A stretch of DNA of 16,869 nucleotides, taken from assembly GCA_030840665.1 (NCBI GenBank), contig JAVEEB010000045.1, positions 1 through 16,869 on the forward strand, in the 5' to 3' direction. This document shows, piece after piece, positions 14,315-16,869 of the stretch. Position numbers and translations under genes: made by a program. The stretch comes from Frankiaceae bacterium (lineage in GTDB: Bacteria > Actinomycetota > Actinomycetes > JAVEEB01). Below the pieces are notes generated by a model. That model was not told the origin of the DNA. It worked only from the letters and a program-made list of their open reading frames with translations, and made no database searches. Position 1 is the first letter of the stretch, and each line of letters opens with the position of its first letter.

Positions 14315-14399
14315 CTCGACCTCCGCGTGGGGCCAGCCACGCGGGCGTTGCACCGCGTGATCAACGCGAACACTCCCCACCTGTGAGCGACCCGTAACC

Positions 14400-14422
14400 A
14401 AAGGCGGGCTACAAGATCCGCC
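14400..14422 (-). terminator. Weak hairpin between response regulator and symporter genes
   Basis: On the minus strand GGCGG (14422-14418) can pair with CCGCC (14407-14403) around a 10-base loop, and TTT follows. It lies in the 151-base gap between the regulator stop and the symporter start. The stem is short, so it might attenuate rather than terminate, or be chance. Confidence 0.28.
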
Positions 14423-14465
14423 GGGGACCGCCGTTCAGGGGGATATCGACGTCGCGGACATGACT

Positions 14466-15143
14466 TCAGGCGCGGGCGAGGCGGTAGCCCGCGCCGCGGA
14501 CCGTGTGCAGCAGCGGCACACATTCTTCGTGGTTGAGCTTTCGGCGCAGGTACCCGACGTAGACATCGACCACATTCGTGCCGGGATCCATGTCGTAATG
14601 CCAGACACTGCTGAGGATCTGCGCCCGGCTGAGGACTTGCGTGGGGTGACGCATGAACAGCTCCAGGAGTGCCCACTCCCGTGGCGCCAAGTCGATGCGG
14701 TGACCCGCTCGCCACGCCACCTTCGCCAGCAGGTCGAGGCGGAGGTCGCCGACCGTGAGCTCAGCTGAAGACGGCTGCGAGGCACTGCGGTGGACGGCGC
14801 GGATGCGCGCGACCAGTTCGGCGAAGGCGAATGGCTTCGTCACGTAGTCGTTGGCGCCCGCGTCCAGCCCCCGCACGCGATCGGAGATCTCTGCGCGCGC
14901 GGTCAGCACGATGACGGGCAACGCACGGTCGCGTGCGCGCAGTCGGCGCAAGACGTCCTCGCCGTCCCCGCCAGGCAGGCCGAGGTCGAGCAGCACGAGG
15001 TCGAGGCTGTCGCGGTGCAGGTCGAGAATCGACTCCGCCTCGACGACCGTCGATGCGTGCAGCGTCGTCCAACCCTCGGCGCGCAACCCCTTCGTCAGGA
15101 ACGCCGCGATGCGATCGTCGTCTTCCACGATGACAACCTGCAC
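14466..15143 (-). CDS. OmpR/PhoB-type response regulator
   Basis: A 225-residue DNA-binding response regulator. The receiver domain (1-118) has the acidic pocket D8-D9-D10, phospho-acceptor D53 in LLDLGLPGGDG, T81 in VIVLTARAE and K103 in VTKPFAF. The C-terminal winged helix (about 130-225) contains LAPREWALLELFMRHP, then LSRAQILSSVW, and YLRRKLN with the final HTVRGAGYRLA. The frame is open upstream to 15704, but that part is the shadow of the kinase gene. GTG 15143 gives the standard N-terminus (VQVVIVEDDD) and is preceded by GGGGAG (minus strand 15157-15152) with an 8-base spacer across the kinase stop. Kinase and regulator are therefore translationally coupled. The likely target is the adjacent symporter operon, inferred from position only. 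Confidence 0.95.
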   Translation of the reverse strand: MQVVIVEDDDRIAAFLTKGLRAEGWTTLHASTVVEAESILDLHRDSLDLVLLDLGLPGGDGEDVLRRLRARDRALPVIVLTARAEISDRVRGLDAGANDYVTKPFAFAELVARIRAVHRSASQPSSAELTVGDLRLDLLAKVAWRAGHRIDLAPREWALLELFMRHPTQVLSRAQILSSVWHYDMDPGTNVVDVYVGYLRRKLNHEECVPLLHTVRGAGYRLARA

Positions 15144-15147
15144 TGCC

Positions 15148-16629
15148 CTAGCTCCCCTGCTCGACGATACGAACCCCGACGGGTGACGATTGACCCGGCA
15201 GCACCGTGAACGCGCTTTGCGTACGGCCCAGCACGGCACGCGGCAAGACGATGGTCGCGCGGCAGCCGCCCCAGATGCTGTCGCCCATTTCCACTGCCCC
15301 TTGATGCGCCTTGGCGACGGCCACCACGATGGCCAGGCCCAAGCCCGCGCCGTGCGAGTCCTGCGCGCCCGGTCGGCTGAAGCGCGCCAGCACTGCGCCG
15401 CGTTGTTCCACCGGGATGCCCGGACCGGAGTCGGAGACGGACAGTGCGATGCCCCCGTCCGGACGGAGCTCGGCGCCGAGCGCGATGGTGTCGCCGGTCG
15501 CGGTGGCGTGCACGGCGTTGTCGACGAGGTTGAGCAGCGCGCCACGCAATTTCGCCGCGTCGACGAACAGCACGAGGTCGGGGATCGGGTCCAGCAGCCA
15601 GCGTCGCGGCGCCAGGACGCGGGCGGCGTCCATGAGATCCGCCAGGAGGCTCCGCAAGTCCAGGGCGACGGGCTCGATGAAGTCCGGCTCGAACGAGTGG
15701 CCAAGCATCAGCAACTGCTCGACGAGGGCTCGCATATGGTCCAGTTCGTCGATGACGAGCTCGACCGTTTCCCGCACCTCGAGGGCGTCGTCGACGCCCG
15801 TCCGCATCATGACGTCGAGGTGACCGCGGGCCACGGTCAGCGGTGTGCGCAGCTGGTGCGACACGTCGGACAGGAGCCGGCGCTGCGCTGTCATCGCCGT
15901 GTCCAGGCGCTCGGCCATGGCATCGAAGGTGGCCGCGAGCTCGCCGACCTCGTCGTGACTCTCCTGTTCCCCGAGGCGGCGATCGAGCTCGCCGCTGCCG
16001 AGACGGGCGGCGGCGGCCGTGATCCGGCCGACGGTGCGCAGAAGGCGGCGCAACAACAGGTAGCCGGCGAGGACGCCCGCGATCAGGGCGACGGCGGCCT
16101 CACTGGACGCCAACGCGAGCATGCGGGAACGGTCCTGATTGAGAAGGCTCAGATCCGAGGCGACCATCACTGTCGCCACCGACTGGCCACCCAGTCGGAC
16201 CGGCACGGCCAGGAAAGCGACTGTCGCCGACGGTAGGTGGACGTTGACCAGTCGCGACGCGTCGGGAGGTGTACGAAGGGATTTCACCTGCGCGCTCTGC
16301 AGCAGCGCCTCAGACCCGACGCTGCCGAAGAGCCCACCGCCGCGAATCGCAATCGCGACGGTTTCGCCATCCGGTACGACACGCGTGCGCAGGTAGTTCT
16401 TGGAGAACGTCGCGAGGTCGACGTCCGACGCCCGGCCCTGGGCGGCCCGGACGAACGCCTCCGCCTCCGCCACCAGGGCGCGGTCCACCGTTGCCCGTTG
16501 CTGGGCAGCGAACGTGCGAACCGTTGCCACGACAACAGCGCTCAGCACGATCGCAAGGACAACCGCGAGCATGGCGGCAAGCCGCACAGCCGTGCCCGGC
16601 GAGAGCCGGCTGGCGGGACGAGCTCGCAA
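15148..16629 (-). CDS. Membrane sensor histidine kinase
   Basis: A 493-residue (from TTG 16629) HAMP-containing sensor kinase. TM1 spans about 15-38, an extracytoplasmic sensor about 39-170, TM2 about 173-195 and HAMP about 196-247. The HisKA domain has phospho-acceptor H258 in DVSHQLRTPL. The ATPase domain has N-box residues N367/N371 (LLNLVDNAVHAT), G1 box SDSGPGIP (399-406) and G2 box GAGLGLA (427-433). Start choice is unusual. TTG 16629 has no ribosome site nearby. CTG 16644, in the same frame, follows GGGGAG (minus strand 16657-16652) by 7 bases and overlaps the preceding stop as CTGA; it would add five residues. The stop lies 4 bases before the response-regulator start. The signal is unknown; the extracytoplasmic domain of about 130 residues has no motif I recognise. 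Confidence 0.93.
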   Translation of the reverse strand: MRARPASRLSPGTAVRLAAMLAVVLAIVLSAVVVATVRTFAAQQRATVDRALVAEAEAFVRAAQGRASDVDLATFSKNYLRTRVVPDGETVAIAIRGGGLFGSVGSEALLQSAQVKSLRTPPDASRLVNVHLPSATVAFLAVPVRLGGQSVATVMVASDLSLLNQDRSRMLALASSEAAVALIAGVLAGYLLLRRLLRTVGRITAAAARLGSGELDRRLGEQESHDEVGELAATFDAMAERLDTAMTAQRRLLSDVSHQLRTPLTVARGHLDVMMRTGVDDALEVRETVELVIDELDHMRALVEQLLMLGHSFEPDFIEPVALDLRSLLADLMDAARVLAPRRWLLDPIPDLVLFVDAAKLRGALLNLVDNAVHATATGDTIALGAELRPDGGIALSVSDSGPGIPVEQRGAVLARFSRPGAQDSHGAGLGLAIVVAVAKAHQGAVEMGDSIWGGCRATIVLPRAVLGRTQSAFTVLPGQSSPVGVRIVEQGS

Positions 16630-16640
16630 CCGGTGTCGCG

Positions 16641-16869
16641 TCAGTCGTCAGCTCCCCAGGTGTGCGAGCTCGTGGGATAGGGGTGGCCGGAATGCTGGGC
16701 TGACCGGTCCTTCTCCCAGGAGTCGTCAGACCCGTCGTCGTCGCCCGACACCACCGGGCGGTCGGGCGTCACGACGGTGACCGGCGCCGGTTGGGTCGAT
16801 GCCGTTGGGGCCGGGGCGATCGCCGAGGTCGGCGTGACAGTGGGGACCGGCGCCGGCGAGCGCGTGGCT
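16641..16869 (-). CDS. C-terminal part of an unknown Pro/Thr-rich protein (5' end outside window)
   Basis: On the minus strand an open frame runs from the window edge to TGA at 16643-16641 (75 residues plus stop). The first part is Pro/Thr/Ala/Val-rich (for example PAPVPTVTPTSAIAPAPT). It is followed by VVSGDDDGSDDSWEKDR and a His/Ser/Pro-rich end with GHPYPTSSHTWGADD. Third positions are mostly G or C. The composition suggests a disordered or extracytoplasmic linker; no domain is visible. Its stop overlaps or lies 11 bases from the kinase start, so it is probably the first visible gene of the kinase-regulator operon and could be an accessory sensor or the target of the pathway. Reality is supported by frame, composition and coupling; function is unknown. 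Confidence 0.65.
   Translation of the reverse strand, partial: ATRSPAPVPTVTPTSAIAPAPTASTQPAPVTVVTPDRPVVSGDDDGSDDSWEKDRSAQHSGHPYPTSSHTWGADD
16652..16657 (-). promoter_or_regulatory. Ribosome binding site that points to a CTG start for the kinase
   Basis: GGGGAG on the minus strand (16657-16652) lies within the last codons of the upstream gene. It is 7 bases from CTG 16644 but 22 bases from TTG 16629. Its position favours the CTG start, with a CTGA stop/start overlap. Confidence 0.45.

Noticed and set aside
12749..14386. 545-codon open frame on the plus strand
   Set aside because: It lies opposite the symporter and shows only Arg/Asp/His-rich antisense composition without motifs.
15144..15704. 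N-terminal extension of the response regulator
   Set aside because: This part is the out-of-frame shadow of the kinase; GTG 15143 with GGGGAG gives a complete receiver domain.

Overview
The window is high-GC DNA with strongly GC-biased third codon positions, frequent GTG starts and short or overlapping gene junctions. This is typical of an actinobacterium (Actinomycetota). I cannot place it more finely from sequence alone. I support twelve protein-coding genes inside the window plus two cut by its edges. I see no tRNA, rRNA, CRISPR array, insertion sequence or integrase. No gene-free stretch exceeds 300 bases; the longest are 3578-3857 and 3116-3370.

Left region (1-3115), metal and cobalamin. 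The window opens in the C-terminal part of a HoxN/NixA-type nickel/cobalt permease (+). A Fur-family metalloregulator (+) and a 96-residue two-helix membrane protein (+) follow. Running toward them on the minus strand are cobO and cobB, with cobB's start overlapping the cobO stop. Together they fit uptake of Co/Ni, its regulation, and late corrin-ring steps (adenosylation and a,c-amidation). The fused ChlI/ChlD-type chelatase at 8109-10097 (-) belongs to the same theme. In other actinobacteria it usually lies directly upstream of cobO.

Middle region (3371-8080), a plus-strand block between cobO and the chelatase. It encodes a 68-residue Cys/His-rich protein, a secreted subtilisin-like (S8) protease with a Trp-rich repeat tail, and a large membrane GAF-GGDEF-EAL protein that makes and/or degrades cyclic di-GMP. 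The DNA after the protease stop stays open in the same frame for 62 codons. It encodes a degenerate copy of the protease tail and ends just before the GGDEF-EAL start. This is the most intriguing signal in the window.

Right-centre (10135-12320, +). A DUF3052 protein is divergent from the chelatase. A membrane HD-GYP protein (likely c-di-GMP hydrolase) with a long Pro/Thr/Ser/Lys tail follows. The window therefore holds two multidomain c-di-GMP proteins within 7 kb.

Right region (12329-16869, -). This is a co-directional array, read right to left: the C-terminus of an unknown Pro/Thr-rich protein, a sensor histidine kinase, an OmpR-type response regulator, a sodium:solute symporter, and a small two-helix membrane protein. 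Tight junctions suggest two transcription units (unknown protein-kinase-regulator, and symporter-small protein). The two-component system probably controls the symporter.
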